A stretch of 64,000 bases of DNA from Flintibacter faecis. GTDB lineage: Bacteria; Bacillota; Clostridia; Oscillospirales; Oscillospiraceae. The position numbers were made by a program, and so were the translations under genes. Of this stretch, positions 24,780-33,499 are shown in pieces. Numbering within the stretch: position 1 is the first letter of the stretch; each line of letters starts with the position of its first letter. The DNA lies in assembly GCF_014287875.1 (NCBI RefSeq), contig NZ_JACOPN010000009.1:23058-87057 (forward strand). The letters run 5' to 3'. The notes under the pieces were generated by a model. The model had not been told where the DNA came from. It did not search any database and saw only the letters and a list, made by a program, of their open reading frames with translations.

Positions 24780-24973
24780 CCGGCCCTTCGGGCCGCCAGC
24801 GTGTCAATAAACCCGTTTCTGTCATTCCGAGGAGCGAAGCGACGTGGGAATCCGTAACTCAAAAGCCGAAAATATACCGATAATCATAGCTTTTTGGAAC
24901 GGATTGCCACGTCGGCCCGTTGGGCCTCCTCGCAATGACAGGCTTTTTTGACAGTCTCCCGGCCCTTCGGGCC
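24780..24973. mobile_element. 160-bp MITE-like element, copy 2, with flanking palindromic repeats
   Basis: The 160-base core is 24798-24957, running from AGCGTGTCAATAAACCC to GCTTTTTTGACAGTCT. The outer arms match copies 1 and 3 closely. The central 40 bases have diverged (AAAATATACCGATAATCAT), suggesting the middle is free to drift while the arms are kept. CCGGCCCTTCGGGCC occurs on both sides (24780-24794 and 24959-24973), again a hairpin-forming flank. Confidence 0.75.
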
Positions 24974-25014
24974 ACCTTCCCCCTGGCAGGGGGAAGGCTT
25001 CTTTCCAGATAAAG

Positions 25015-25042
25015 CGAGCCGCCCCAAAAACGGGGCGGCTCG
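25015..25042 (-). terminator. Terminator of the SLH/NAGPA gene
   Basis: Arms CGAGCCGCCCC and GGGGCGGCTCG around a short A/T loop, then CTTTATCT on the minus strand, 15 bases after the stop codon. Confidence 0.75.
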
Positions 25043-25056
25043 TTGTCGTTTCAGAT

Positions 25057-27960
25057 TCAGTTGGACAACTGGAGGTAGCTGGCGGAGACATAGCCCCGGG
25101 CGGCCTGGCCGGCGGCGCTGCGGTACAGCACCTTGCACCAGCCGTTTTCCACGCGCTCCACGATCAGCACATCCCCGTTTTTCCGCCGGTCCACCACCGG
25201 GTTGTCGGTGCCCGGACCGGAGCGCACATTCAGGCCCACGTCCGCATTAAAGACGGTGCCTGTGCGCTGGGCGGGCTGGCAGTCCACCACGCAGCTGGCG
25301 CTCTTCCCGCTCCAGGCGGCGGTGATGACCGCCTGGACCGTCCCGGCGGCGGTGTTCAGGTTGGTCACCGTGCCGTCAGCAGAGACGGCGGCGCAGGCCC
25401 CATTACAGCTCCAGGTGACGACCGCCCCGGTCTGCTCCGGGGACAGGGTGGCGATGAGCGCTCTGCTCTCCCCGGCATTCAGGGCCAGCTGGCTCACATC
25501 CAGGGTGAGAGAGACCTCCTGGGCGGGGGTGTCCGGCGTGTCAGGCTGCTCGGGGGTCACCGGAGTATCCGGGGTGTCCGGCGTCTCCGGCTGGCTGGGC
25601 TGCTCGGGCGTCTCCGGCTGGCTGGGGGTCACCGGGTCGGTGGGCACGTCGGTGATGGGGGTATAGGTCATCAGCTTATACAGCAGGGCCGCCATCTCCG
25701 CCCGGGTCAGGTTGCCCTTGGGGTCGATGCCCGTGCCCTTGCCGCTGACCACTCCCTGGGCCACCAGGGTGGCAGTGTGGCCCTTGGCGTAGTCGGCGAT
25801 CTTGTCCTTATCCGAGAAGGCGTCCAGCACCAACAGGCTGGCATCCGGGCAGGTCTTGCCCAGCAGTGGCATGGCCTTGCGCAGGATGGTGAAGGCCTGC
25901 TCCCGGGTGACGGAGCTGGTGGGGGAATAGCTCCCGTCCCCGGTGCCCGAGGCCAGGCCCGCGCTCTGGGCCCAGGACAGGGCCTTGTAGTAATAGTCGC
26001 TTTGGCTCACGTCGGTAAAGGTGCAGCCGGCGGACACAGTGGGGCGGCCCACGGCGTTATACAGCATGAGCATAAAGTCCCCCCGGCGGATCTGATAGTC
26101 CCGGCCGAACTGGTTGGCGGACACGCCGCCCACGATGCCCTTTTCATAGCAGTATTCCACCGCCTCATAGGCCCAGTGGCCCTGGGGCACGTCGGCGTGG
26201 GTGTCCTTCACCGTCACCTTCACGGTTTTGGTCTGTCCCCCGGCAGCGACGGTGATGGTGCCGCTGCCGCCGCTCTGCCCGGCGGTGAACAGGCCGTTTT
26301 CGTCCACCGTGCCGATGTCCCCGGCGACGGAGACAGACACGCCCTTCCAGCTGCGCAGGGCGGTACGGCCCCAGTAGCTGCCGGCAATGGCCATCTGCAC
26401 GCGCTCCCCCGGCTTCACCGTCATAGAGGTCAGGGCGTTGGAGCTGCCCTTTTTGGACACGGTGAGCACCGTGAGGCTGGAGACGATGTTCAGTTGAGAG
26501 GTCCCCATCGCCCCAAGGCTGTCCGAGGAGAGCTGGAGCTGCTCCACGCCGCTCTGGCCCCCGGCGGTGTATACGCCATTGGTGATGGTCCCCAGGCCGC
26601 TGCCCGAGGTGATCGAGACATCGCTCACGCCGGAGCTGGTCACGTTCAGCCCCTTGTCCAGGGCCACCGCCCCGGGGAGGGTGAACTCCGAGCCGGTGAG
26701 CACGGTCTGCCCCTCCTCCTTCAGGGCCAGGCGTGTGGGGACGCCGTCCCCCTTCTCGTCGGCCACCAGCAGCAGATAGGTGGCACAGCTGCGGGGCCGC
26801 CCGTCAGAGGGGATGTTCTTGATGGAGATGGCGCTCTGGCCCGGATACCACACGGAGATGGCGGTGGAACCGCCCCCGTCCAGATTCACCACCCACTGGC
26901 AGCCCCGGTCCCGCATCTCTTCGGCCAGGTCCTTCTGGCTCAGGCCGATGGAATAGCCGCTCTGGCGGCCGTCCACGGCGTACACCAGCAGAGTGCCGTC
27001 CGCCTTCACGCCCAGGGCGGTGCGGGGGGCCCGGCCATCCTTCATATAGTTCCACTTGCTGCTGTCGGTGAGGGAGCCGTTTTTCACCATGATATCTCCC
27101 ACGCCCCCGGCCCACTGGGCGCCGGAAAGGGTCTGGTCGTCACAGCTTGCCCGCAGGGTGATCTTGTCCCCCACGGCGAAGGTCTGATAGTTGAACAGAT
27201 AGCCGGAGGCATCGTCGGCGGTGAGGACATACTCGTCCTCCCCGATGTCCAGGGGATAGGCGGACTGGAGCAGCTCCGTCACCTGCAGGGTCAAATCGGT
27301 ATTCAGGGCCAGCTTGGCCCCCTCGCTGCCGTCCACCAGCTTCATGCGCACATACCAGCCGGAGGTGGAGGTGCGGGTGGACACGGTGGAGAAGTGCCGG
27401 TTCATTAAGTACATGCCCCCGGTGGCCGCCCGGACCTTGTTCAGGTGCTGGGGGTGGATCTGGGTGCCGTTTGTCTGGTTGGTCAGGGTCAGCTGGATCT
27501 TGGGGCTTTCCACCAGCTCTACCTTGCCGTCGGTGACGGTCATGGCCGCCTCGTTCTCCGGGCTGGACTGATAGTCCCCGTCCTCGATGACGATGCCCAT
27601 GGGCACGCCGGTGGAGGTGGCGAAAAAGTCGGTGTTGATGGCCCCCAGCACATGATAGCCCAGGCTCTCCGCCCGACTGACCGCCTTGTTGATGGTGGCC
27701 GCACCGTACACCGTGCCCGCCGACTGCAGCAGGATGGGACGGGCCGCCGCCCCGGGCTCCAGCTCCAGGGAGAAGCTCTCCACCCGGCTGCCGTTGTTGG
27801 CCGTCACCGTGTTCTGATAGCTCAGTCCGCTGACCAGCTGTGTGCTGGTCTGTATCTTTTTGTCCCCTGCGGCGGCAAGGGCGCTGGGGATGGACAGCAC
27901 CACCGCCAGGGCCAGTGCCGTCACCCGCCGCAGCAGGCCGATCTTTGTGCTTGTTTTCAT
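25057..27960 (-). CDS. SLH-anchored phosphodiester glycosidase (NAGPA) surface protein
   Basis: A 967-residue exported multidomain protein. It has a signal peptide (residues 1-30, ending SALAAA). A NAGPA-type phosphodiester glycosidase domain spans about 95-400; its core shows RAPRTALGVKADGTLL, VYAVDGRQSGYSIGLS and VVNLDGGGSTAISV. Ig-like stretches follow at about 405-585, then three S-layer homology domains (587-637, 647-697, 713-765). Next is a Pro/Thr/Glu linker (770-815), another Ig-like domain (815-895), and a C-terminal SH3b domain with LNVRSGPGTDNPVVD. The SLH triplet should hold it to pyruvylated wall polymer. ATG at 27960 follows AAGGAGCG; earlier in-frame codons overlap its promoter. 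Confidence 0.92.
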   Translation of the reverse strand: MKTSTKIGLLRRVTALALAVVLSIPSALAAAGDKKIQTSTQLVSGLSYQNTVTANNGSRVESFSLELEPGAAARPILLQSAGTVYGAATINKAVSRAESLGYHVLGAINTDFFATSTGVPMGIVIEDGDYQSSPENEAAMTVTDGKVELVESPKIQLTLTNQTNGTQIHPQHLNKVRAATGGMYLMNRHFSTVSTRTSTSGWYVRMKLVDGSEGAKLALNTDLTLQVTELLQSAYPLDIGEDEYVLTADDASGYLFNYQTFAVGDKITLRASCDDQTLSGAQWAGGVGDIMVKNGSLTDSSKWNYMKDGRAPRTALGVKADGTLLVYAVDGRQSGYSIGLSQKDLAEEMRDRGCQWVVNLDGGGSTAISVWYPGQSAISIKNIPSDGRPRSCATYLLLVADEKGDGVPTRLALKEEGQTVLTGSEFTLPGAVALDKGLNVTSSGVSDVSITSGSGLGTITNGVYTAGGQSGVEQLQLSSDSLGAMGTSQLNIVSSLTVLTVSKKGSSNALTSMTVKPGERVQMAIAGSYWGRTALRSWKGVSVSVAGDIGTVDENGLFTAGQSGGSGTITVAAGGQTKTVKVTVKDTHADVPQGHWAYEAVEYCYEKGIVGGVSANQFGRDYQIRRGDFMLMLYNAVGRPTVSAGCTFTDVSQSDYYYKALSWAQSAGLASGTGDGSYSPTSSVTREQAFTILRKAMPLLGKTCPDASLLVLDAFSDKDKIADYAKGHTATLVAQGVVSGKGTGIDPKGNLTRAEMAALLYKLMTYTPITDVPTDPVTPSQPETPEQPSQPETPDTPDTPVTPEQPDTPDTPAQEVSLTLDVSQLALNAGESRALIATLSPEQTGAVVTWSCNGACAAVSADGTVTNLNTAAGTVQAVITAAWSGKSASCVVDCQPAQRTGTVFNADVGLNVRSGPGTDNPVVDRRKNGDVLIVERVENGWCKVLYRSAAGQAARGYVSASYLQLSN

Positions 27961-28072
27961 GCTCGCTCCTTTTTGTATCCGGGCGGCGTTTCCGCCCTTT
28001 TGCGGTTCCCGGACGCGGTCTGTTCCCGTTCCAAGCCCCCGTGTCCGGGCCGGGAGCCCTGTATTCCCGCAC

Positions 28073-28101
28073 ATTATAGCAGGGTTTCCCCGTCTTTTCA
28101 A
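28073..28101 (-). promoter_or_regulatory. Promoter of the SLH/NAGPA gene
   Basis: Minus-strand TTGAAA (28096-28101), 17-base spacer, perfect TATAAT (28073-28078), giving a leader of about 105 bases. Confidence 0.7.
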
Positions 28102-28182
28102 CCAAACGCGCAGGAATTTCTCCTGGAATCCTGTGCCGTTCCCCGCAACTGTGAACAAGCTGTGAATGCTCTGCCCCGACAG

Positions 28183-28211
28183 TTGAAAACGTGCCCGTAT
28201 TGGTGTACAAT
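28183..28211 (+). promoter_or_regulatory. Promoter of the murJ-csaB wall-polymer operon
   Basis: TTGAAA (28183-28188), 17-base spacer, TACAAT (28206-28211), divergent from the SLH protein promoter about 85 bases away. Confidence 0.6.
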
Positions 28212-28277
28212 AAGTCGATTGCGGCCACTGCCGCCGTCTTTTCAAAACCTCTCCCGAAATCTGAAGGAGGTCGACCC

Positions 28278-29834
28278 TTGGAGCAACAGTCAAATAACGC
28301 GGCCAAAACCATCAGCGTGGTCATGCTGGTCACCCTGCTGGGCAAGGTCATGGGCCTTTACCGGGACCGCCTGCTGGCCATCCACTACAGCGTGGGGGTA
28401 GAAGCCAACGCCTTTTTCACCGCCAGCCGCATCCCCCGGGTGTTTTTCGATGCGGTGTTCGCCTCGGCCATCGCCGCATGCTTCATCCCCGTGTTCAGCG
28501 AGTTTTTAGAGAAAAAGGGCCGGAAGGAGGCCTTTCGCTTTGCCGGGAACTTTATCACCGTTATGGCCCTGCTCACCGGGGCCCTCACCTTGATCGGGAT
28601 GCTGTTCCCCCAGGTCCTGGTGGCCCTGTTTGCCGACTATGCCGACCCGGCCACCACCGCCCTGGCCGCCTCTCTCACCCGGGTCATGTTCCCCACGGTG
28701 CTCTTCTCCGGGGTGGCCTTCTCCCTGGTGGGCGTTTTGCAGGCCCAGGACCGGTTCACCGCCCCGGCGCTGATGTCGGCGGCCTCTAACCTGGTCATCA
28801 TCGTCTATTTTCTCTTCTTCGACCACACCTTCGGCATCTACGGTCTGGCCGGGGCCTATCTGCTGGGCTGGCTGCTCCAGGGTCTGATCCAGCTGCCCTC
28901 CCTCAAGGCCACGGGCTATCGGTTCCGGCCCATGTGCGCCATAGGCAGCGAGGGGATGCGCAAGGTCTTCGCCCTGATGGGCCCGGTGATGGTGTCCACC
29001 TGGGTGCAGCCCATCAACCTGGTCATCAACTCCCGCTTCGGCTCACGGCTGTATGACGGGGCCGGCGTGTCCGCCATGGAGTATTCCAACAACCTGTATC
29101 TGGTCATTGCGGGCACCTTTATCCTGTCCATCACCAACGTCATTTTCCCCCGCCTGTCCCGGCTCACCGCCGGGGGCAACGAGAGCGCCTTTCGGGACAC
29201 CATCCGCCAGACGGTCCACAGCAGCCTCTACTTCGTGCTGCCCATGTCCGCCGGACTGATGGCGGTCTCCCGGCCCCTCATCTCCTTTTTGTACGGGGGC
29301 GGGGAGTTTGACGGCTTCGCCGTGGACATCACCTCCGCCGCCCTGGTCTTCCTGTCCCTGGGCATGGCGGGCTACGCCGTGCAGAACATCCTCAGCCGGG
29401 CCTATTTCGCCCGGCAGGACGGGAAAACGCCTCTGGTCGCCGGGGCGGTGTCCATCCTGGTGAACATCGCCCTGTGCATGGTGCTCACCGGGCCCTTCCG
29501 GGTGGCGGGGCTGGCCTTCTCCTCGGCGGTGTCCTCCACGGTATACGCCCTGCTCCTGCTGCTGCCCATGCAGCGCCGGGGGGAGGGGGTGCTGGACGGC
29601 GGCATGGCCCGGGACCTGTTGAAAATGCTGCTCTCCGCCGCCGCCACCGGTCTGGCCGCCGCCGGGACGCTGTACCTGCTGGGCGGCGTGCTCCCCGGGG
29701 GCAAGCTGGGGGAGCTGCTCTGTCTGGGCGGCTGCGCCCTGGTCGGCCTGGCGGTCTATTTCCTGCTCACCCTGGCCCTGGCCGTGCCCGAGGCCAAGCT
29801 GGTGGTCTCCCTGGCCCGGGGCAAGGGGAACTGA
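28278..29834 (+). CDS. murJ: MurJ/MviN-family lipid II flippase
   Basis: Polytopic membrane protein of 518 residues (MOP superfamily) that flips lipid-linked cell-wall precursors across the membrane. Hydrophobic helices fill the chain. The opening AKTISVVMLVTLLGKVMGLYRD and the family stretch NAFFTASRIPRVFFDAVFASA (in two parts) are clear MurJ signatures. TTG at 28278 is chosen as start because GGAGG lies exactly 7 bases upstream; the in-frame ATG at 28191 lies in the promoter. It is first in a run that encodes polymer ligation and pyruvylation, so it may carry a secondary-polymer intermediate instead of lipid II. That alternative is inference. Confidence 0.9.
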   Translation: MEQQSNNAAKTISVVMLVTLLGKVMGLYRDRLLAIHYSVGVEANAFFTASRIPRVFFDAVFASAIAACFIPVFSEFLEKKGRKEAFRFAGNFITVMALLTGALTLIGMLFPQVLVALFADYADPATTALAASLTRVMFPTVLFSGVAFSLVGVLQAQDRFTAPALMSAASNLVIIVYFLFFDHTFGIYGLAGAYLLGWLLQGLIQLPSLKATGYRFRPMCAIGSEGMRKVFALMGPVMVSTWVQPINLVINSRFGSRLYDGAGVSAMEYSNNLYLVIAGTFILSITNVIFPRLSRLTAGGNESAFRDTIRQTVHSSLYFVLPMSAGLMAVSRPLISFLYGGGEFDGFAVDITSAALVFLSLGMAGYAVQNILSRAYFARQDGKTPLVAGAVSILVNIALCMVLTGPFRVAGLAFSSAVSSTVYALLLLLPMQRRGEGVLDGGMARDLLKMLLSAAATGLAAAGTLYLLGGVLPGGKLGELLCLGGCALVGLAVYFLLTLALAVPEAKLVVSLARGKGN

Positions 29835-29905
29835 TTCCCCCGTCTCCTTCTCTTGAATTCTAATCCCGGCGGCCCTTCCGCCGCCATGCAAAGTGAGGTC
29901 GAGTC

Positions 29906-31366
29906 ATGGAACAAATGAAACAAATTTTAGACGGCAGCTGTCTGTGGCGCCTGCTGTCCGTTCTGTGCCTGTGGTGTGGCCGCCAGTGGCGCAGCAGCCG
30001 GGTGGTGCAGTGGTTCCTGCACCCTGCGGGCTGGGTGCCCGGGGCGTCGGAGAACAGCGTGTTCTTCCGCCTGTGGTCCTTGGTGCGGGGCGGTCTGTGC
30101 CGGCTGTACAAAGCCCTGCATCTGGACAGGCTGTTCTCCGGCAGCGTCTTTCTCCACACCTGGTTCTGGTGCGCCCTGCCGGTGGTGCTGGCCCCGGTGC
30201 TGTGCAAGTTCAGCCCCTCCATTCTGGTGCTGGGCCTGGCCCTTGTGGGCTATGCCAGTCTGCTGCTGGCGCTGGTGCGGGACAAAAACCGCACCCTGGC
30301 CTGGGCCCCCACCAACCGGTATATCCTGCTGTACGCCGCCGTCTATCTGGCGGGCACCCTGTTCTCCGTCAATCTGAAGACCAGCCTGCTGCCCGGCGTG
30401 CTGTCGGTGGCCTTTATCCTGTTTGCCGTGGCGCTGTACAACGCCATTACCACCCGCCGCCAGCTGGATACCCTGCTGGCCTTGGTGGTCACGGTGGGGG
30501 CGCTGGTGTCCTTCTACGGCATTTTGCAGTATCTCTTCGGCTGGGGCTATCAGTCGGCGGCCTGGGTGGACAGCGACATGTTCTCCTCCATCCGTTTCCG
30601 GGTCCCCGCCACCATGGGCAACCCCAACATGATGGGCCAATATCTGCTGCTGGTCATCCCCGTCGGCGGGGCCAAGCTGCTGTCGGCAAAGGACTGGCCC
30701 CGGCGGCTTTACTACCTGGCCTGCTGCGGGGTGATGTGCGTGTGCATGATCCTCACCTTCTCCCGGGGGGCCTGGCTGGGCCTTCTGTTTGCCGGGGCGG
30801 TGTTTGCCGTGCTGTGGCACCCCCAGCTGATCTTGCTGGCCCCCTTCGCCCTGGTGGGACTGTACTTCGTCCTGCCGGAGACGGTGATCTCCCGCTTTAC
30901 CAGCATCGGCAACCTGACAGATAACTCCACGTCTTACCGGGTGTACATCTGGATGGGCACCCTGGCCATGCTCAAGGACTATTGGCTGTGCGGCATCGGC
31001 CCGGGGGACGGGGCCTTTAACATGGTCTATCCCGCCTACAGCTATAACGGCATCGTGGCCCCCCACGCCCACAACCTGTTTTTGCAGATCGTGTGCGATG
31101 CGGGCATCGCCGCCCTGGGGGTGTTCCTGCTGCTGCTGTTCGTCTATTTCCGCATGCTCTGCTCCGCCATGAGCCGGGAGAAGGACCCGGCCAGCCGACT
31201 GCTCCAGATCGCCTTTACTGCCGGAGTGTGCGGTTTCTTGGTCCAGGCCATGACGGACTATTCCTTCTATAACTATCGGGTCATGTTCCTGTTTTGGGCC
31301 GTGCTGGCCCTGGGTGCCGCCAGCGCCCGGCGCACGTCCCTGCCGGAAGGGAGGCTTTTTGTATGA
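29906..31366 (+). CDS. O-antigen ligase-like membrane protein
   Basis: A 486-residue polytopic membrane protein with about ten hydrophobic helices. The region around FRVPATMGNPNMMGQYLLLV and the late loop GIGPGDGAFNMVYPAYSYNG (before the HAHNLFLQ motif) is typical of the Wzy/WaaL O-antigen ligase family. Such proteins polymerise or transfer polysaccharide outside the membrane. Gram-positive members attach or extend wall glycopolymers. It lies 71 bases after murJ and overlaps the next glycosyltransferase by ATGA, so it belongs to the same transcript. The acceptor is unknown. Confidence 0.88.
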   Translation: MEQMKQILDGSCLWRLLSVLCLWCGRQWRSSRVVQWFLHPAGWVPGASENSVFFRLWSLVRGGLCRLYKALHLDRLFSGSVFLHTWFWCALPVVLAPVLCKFSPSILVLGLALVGYASLLLALVRDKNRTLAWAPTNRYILLYAAVYLAGTLFSVNLKTSLLPGVLSVAFILFAVALYNAITTRRQLDTLLALVVTVGALVSFYGILQYLFGWGYQSAAWVDSDMFSSIRFRVPATMGNPNMMGQYLLLVIPVGGAKLLSAKDWPRRLYYLACCGVMCVCMILTFSRGAWLGLLFAGAVFAVLWHPQLILLAPFALVGLYFVLPETVISRFTSIGNLTDNSTSYRVYIWMGTLAMLKDYWLCGIGPGDGAFNMVYPAYSYNGIVAPHAHNLFLQIVCDAGIAALGVFLLLLFVYFRMLCSAMSREKDPASRLLQIAFTAGVCGFLVQAMTDYSFYNYRVMFLFWAVLALGAASARRTSLPEGRLFV

Positions 31367-32487
31367 TCCGCATACTGAACATCATCAGCGACACCAACAT
31401 CGGCGGCGCAGGCCGGGTGATCTTAAATTACCTGCGCTACGCCGACCGGAACAAGTTCGAGACCCTGGTGGCCATCCCCCGGGGCAGCCTGCTCAAGCCC
31501 CTGCTGGAGGAGGCAGAGGTCACCGTGTACGAGGTGGACGGCATGGCAGACTGCTCCTATGCCAGCCAGGACGTGAAGGCCCTTCAGGCCCTCATCCGCC
31601 GGGTCAGGCCCGACCTGGTCCACACCCACGGGGCCCTGTCCGGCCGCATCGCCGCCAAGCGCTGCCATGTACCCGTGGTCTACAGCCGGCACTCCGCCTT
31701 CCCCGTCCCCGCCAAGCTGAAATATCCCCCGGGCCGTTGGGTGAATAAGCTGCTCAACGAGCACTATGCTGACCACATCATCGCCGTCAGCCCCGCCACC
31801 CGGGACAACCTGACCGAGGGGGGCATCTCCCCCAAAAAGATCACCGTGGTCATGAACGGCGTGGCCCCTGTCTCTCCCATCTCTGACGGGGAGAAGGCCG
31901 CCCTGCGCCGGTCTCTCGGCCTGGAGCCGGACGTATTCACCTTTGGCATCCTGGCCCGCATCGAGGACTATAAGGGCCACCTGTATCTGGTGTACGCCGC
32001 CAAGCTGCTGAAGGACCGGGGCTATTCCAACTTCCGCATTCTGGTGGCCGGAACCGGTGCCTTTGAGGAGGAGGTCACCCGGGCCGTCACCGAGATGGGA
32101 GTGGAGGACGTGGTGCAGATGCTGGGCTTCCGCTCGGACGCCGCCGCCCTGCTGAACATCCTGGACGTGCAGCTCAACGCCTCCTACGGCACCGAGGCCA
32201 CCAGCATGGCCCTGCTGGAGGGCATGAGCTTGGGATTGCCCACCATCGCCAGCGACTATGGCGGCAACCCCTTCGTCATCACCTCCGGGCAGAACGGCCT
32301 GCTGTTCCCCAGCAAGGACAGCGCCGCCCTGGCCGACGCCATGGCCGAGCTGATGGATCACCCGGAAGAGGTGGCCATCATGCGGGAAAAGGCCCTGGAA
32401 ACCTATCAGTCCCGGTTCACCGGCGAGGTATTCGCCCGGAACACCGAACAAATCTATGAGAATGTCCTGAAAGGAGCATCCAAATGA
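31363..32487 (+). CDS. Glycosyltransferase family 4
   Basis: A 374-residue retaining glycosyltransferase of GT-B fold. The N-terminal half has the glycine-rich ISDTNIGGAGRVILNYL. The C-terminal half shows FGILARIEDYKGHLYLVYA, the domain-joining loop, and the EX7E-type segment in NASYGTEATSMALLEGMSLGLP (in parts) that contacts the nucleotide sugar. It begins inside the stop of the ligase gene and overlaps the next gene by 4 bases. The likely role is adding a sugar to the secondary wall polymer; donor and acceptor are unknown. Confidence 0.9.
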   Translation: MIRILNIISDTNIGGAGRVILNYLRYADRNKFETLVAIPRGSLLKPLLEEAEVTVYEVDGMADCSYASQDVKALQALIRRVRPDLVHTHGALSGRIAAKRCHVPVVYSRHSAFPVPAKLKYPPGRWVNKLLNEHYADHIIAVSPATRDNLTEGGISPKKITVVMNGVAPVSPISDGEKAALRRSLGLEPDVFTFGILARIEDYKGHLYLVYAAKLLKDRGYSNFRILVAGTGAFEEEVTRAVTEMGVEDVVQMLGFRSDAAALLNILDVQLNASYGTEATSMALLEGMSLGLPTIASDYGGNPFVITSGQNGLLFPSKDSAALADAMAELMDHPEEVAIMREKALETYQSRFTGEVFARNTEQIYENVLKGASK

Positions 32488-32987
32488 AGGAGCACAACCA
32501 ATTCCGTCTGCGGCTGAACCTGTTCGACGGCATCGTCCTGGTGCTGGCCCTGGCCGCCGCCGTCTTTCTGATGTGGCGCTTCACCCGGCCCGCCGCCGCC
32601 TCCGGCGACGGGGTGAGCAGCGCCTCGGTGCAGTACACCGTCTGCTTCCAGCGCTGGCCCGCCGGGTCCGCCCAGGCCATCCACCAGGGGGACCAGCTGG
32701 CCGACAACATCAAAAATTACGACGTGGGCACCGTGGTCAGCGCCCAGGCCGTCCCCTGCCAGAGCCTGATCCTGGATCAGGTGAACGGGGAATATGTCCT
32801 GGCCGACGTGGACGGCTATGAGGACGTGCTGGTCACGGTGGAGTCCCCCTGCACCGTGACTGACGAGGCCGTCACCCTGGGCGGCGGCTACGCCCTGCGG
32901 GTAGGGGCCACCATGTACCTCCGGGGTGAGGGCTATATGGCCAGCGGCCCTGTCATCGCCATGGAACGGGAGGGTGTGAGCAAATGA
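32484..32987 (+). CDS. DUF4330-like membrane-anchored protein (first copy)
   Basis: A 167-residue protein with an N-terminal cytoplasmic stub, one transmembrane helix (about 13-32, FDGIVLVLALAAAVFLMW) and an extracytoplasmic beta-rich domain. It resembles the 164-residue protein encoded next in size, topology and the opening (RLNLFDGIVLVLA versus KISVIDVVVVLVV), so the pair looks like a diverged tandem duplication. DUF4330 proteins often sit in polysaccharide loci, but no biochemical role is established to my knowledge. ATGA overlaps tie it to both neighbours. Confidence 0.75.
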   Translation: MKEHNQFRLRLNLFDGIVLVLALAAAVFLMWRFTRPAAASGDGVSSASVQYTVCFQRWPAGSAQAIHQGDQLADNIKNYDVGTVVSAQAVPCQSLILDQVNGEYVLADVDGYEDVLVTVESPCTVTDEAVTLGGGYALRVGATMYLRGEGYMASGPVIAMEREGVSK

Positions 32988-33478
32988 AACTGATGGATAA
33001 AAACGGCCGCCTGTTTGGCAAGATCAGCGTCATCGACGTGGTGGTGGTCCTGGTGGTTCTGGTGATGGCCGCCGCCCTGTATGTGAAGAACACCAGCCTG
33101 TCCCACACCAGCACCCGGGTGACCAACACCCCCATCACCTATCAGGTGACGGCGTACAACGTCCGGCAGTATGTGGCCGATGCCGTTCAGGAGGGGGACC
33201 TGGTCTATGACCAGGACTACAGCACCGGCGGCACCCTGGGTGCCATCCAGAGCATTGAGGTCCAGCCCTCCGGAAAGCTCACCGAGCTGTATGACGGCAC
33301 GGTGGTCAGCGCCCCCGCCCAGGACAGCGTGAACCTGGTCCTGACCATTCAGGGCGAGGGTCTCATCAGCGAGGGCCGCTATCAGCTCAACCGCATCTAT
33401 GACCTGGGCATCAACGCCTCCCGGAATTTCTACACCCCCTATGCCCAGTTCACCGGCACCGTGACTTCCATCGGCTAA
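32984..33478 (+). CDS. DUF4330 domain protein (second copy)
   Basis: A 164-residue single-pass membrane protein. The segment KNGRLFGKISVIDVVVVLVV at the N-terminus is the DUF4330 hallmark, ahead of an extracytoplasmic domain ending AQFTGTVTSIG. It overlaps the preceding paralogue by 4 bases and is followed 21 bases later by the GT4-CsaB fusion. A scaffold or regulatory part in wall-polymer export is plausible from position only. Confidence 0.85.
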   Translation: MKLMDKNGRLFGKISVIDVVVVLVVLVMAAALYVKNTSLSHTSTRVTNTPITYQVTAYNVRQYVADAVQEGDLVYDQDYSTGGTLGAIQSIEVQPSGKLTELYDGTVVSAPAQDSVNLVLTIQGEGLISEGRYQLNRIYDLGINASRNFYTPYAQFTGTVTSIG

Positions 33479-33499
33479 AGCCGGAAAGAGAGGTTTCCT

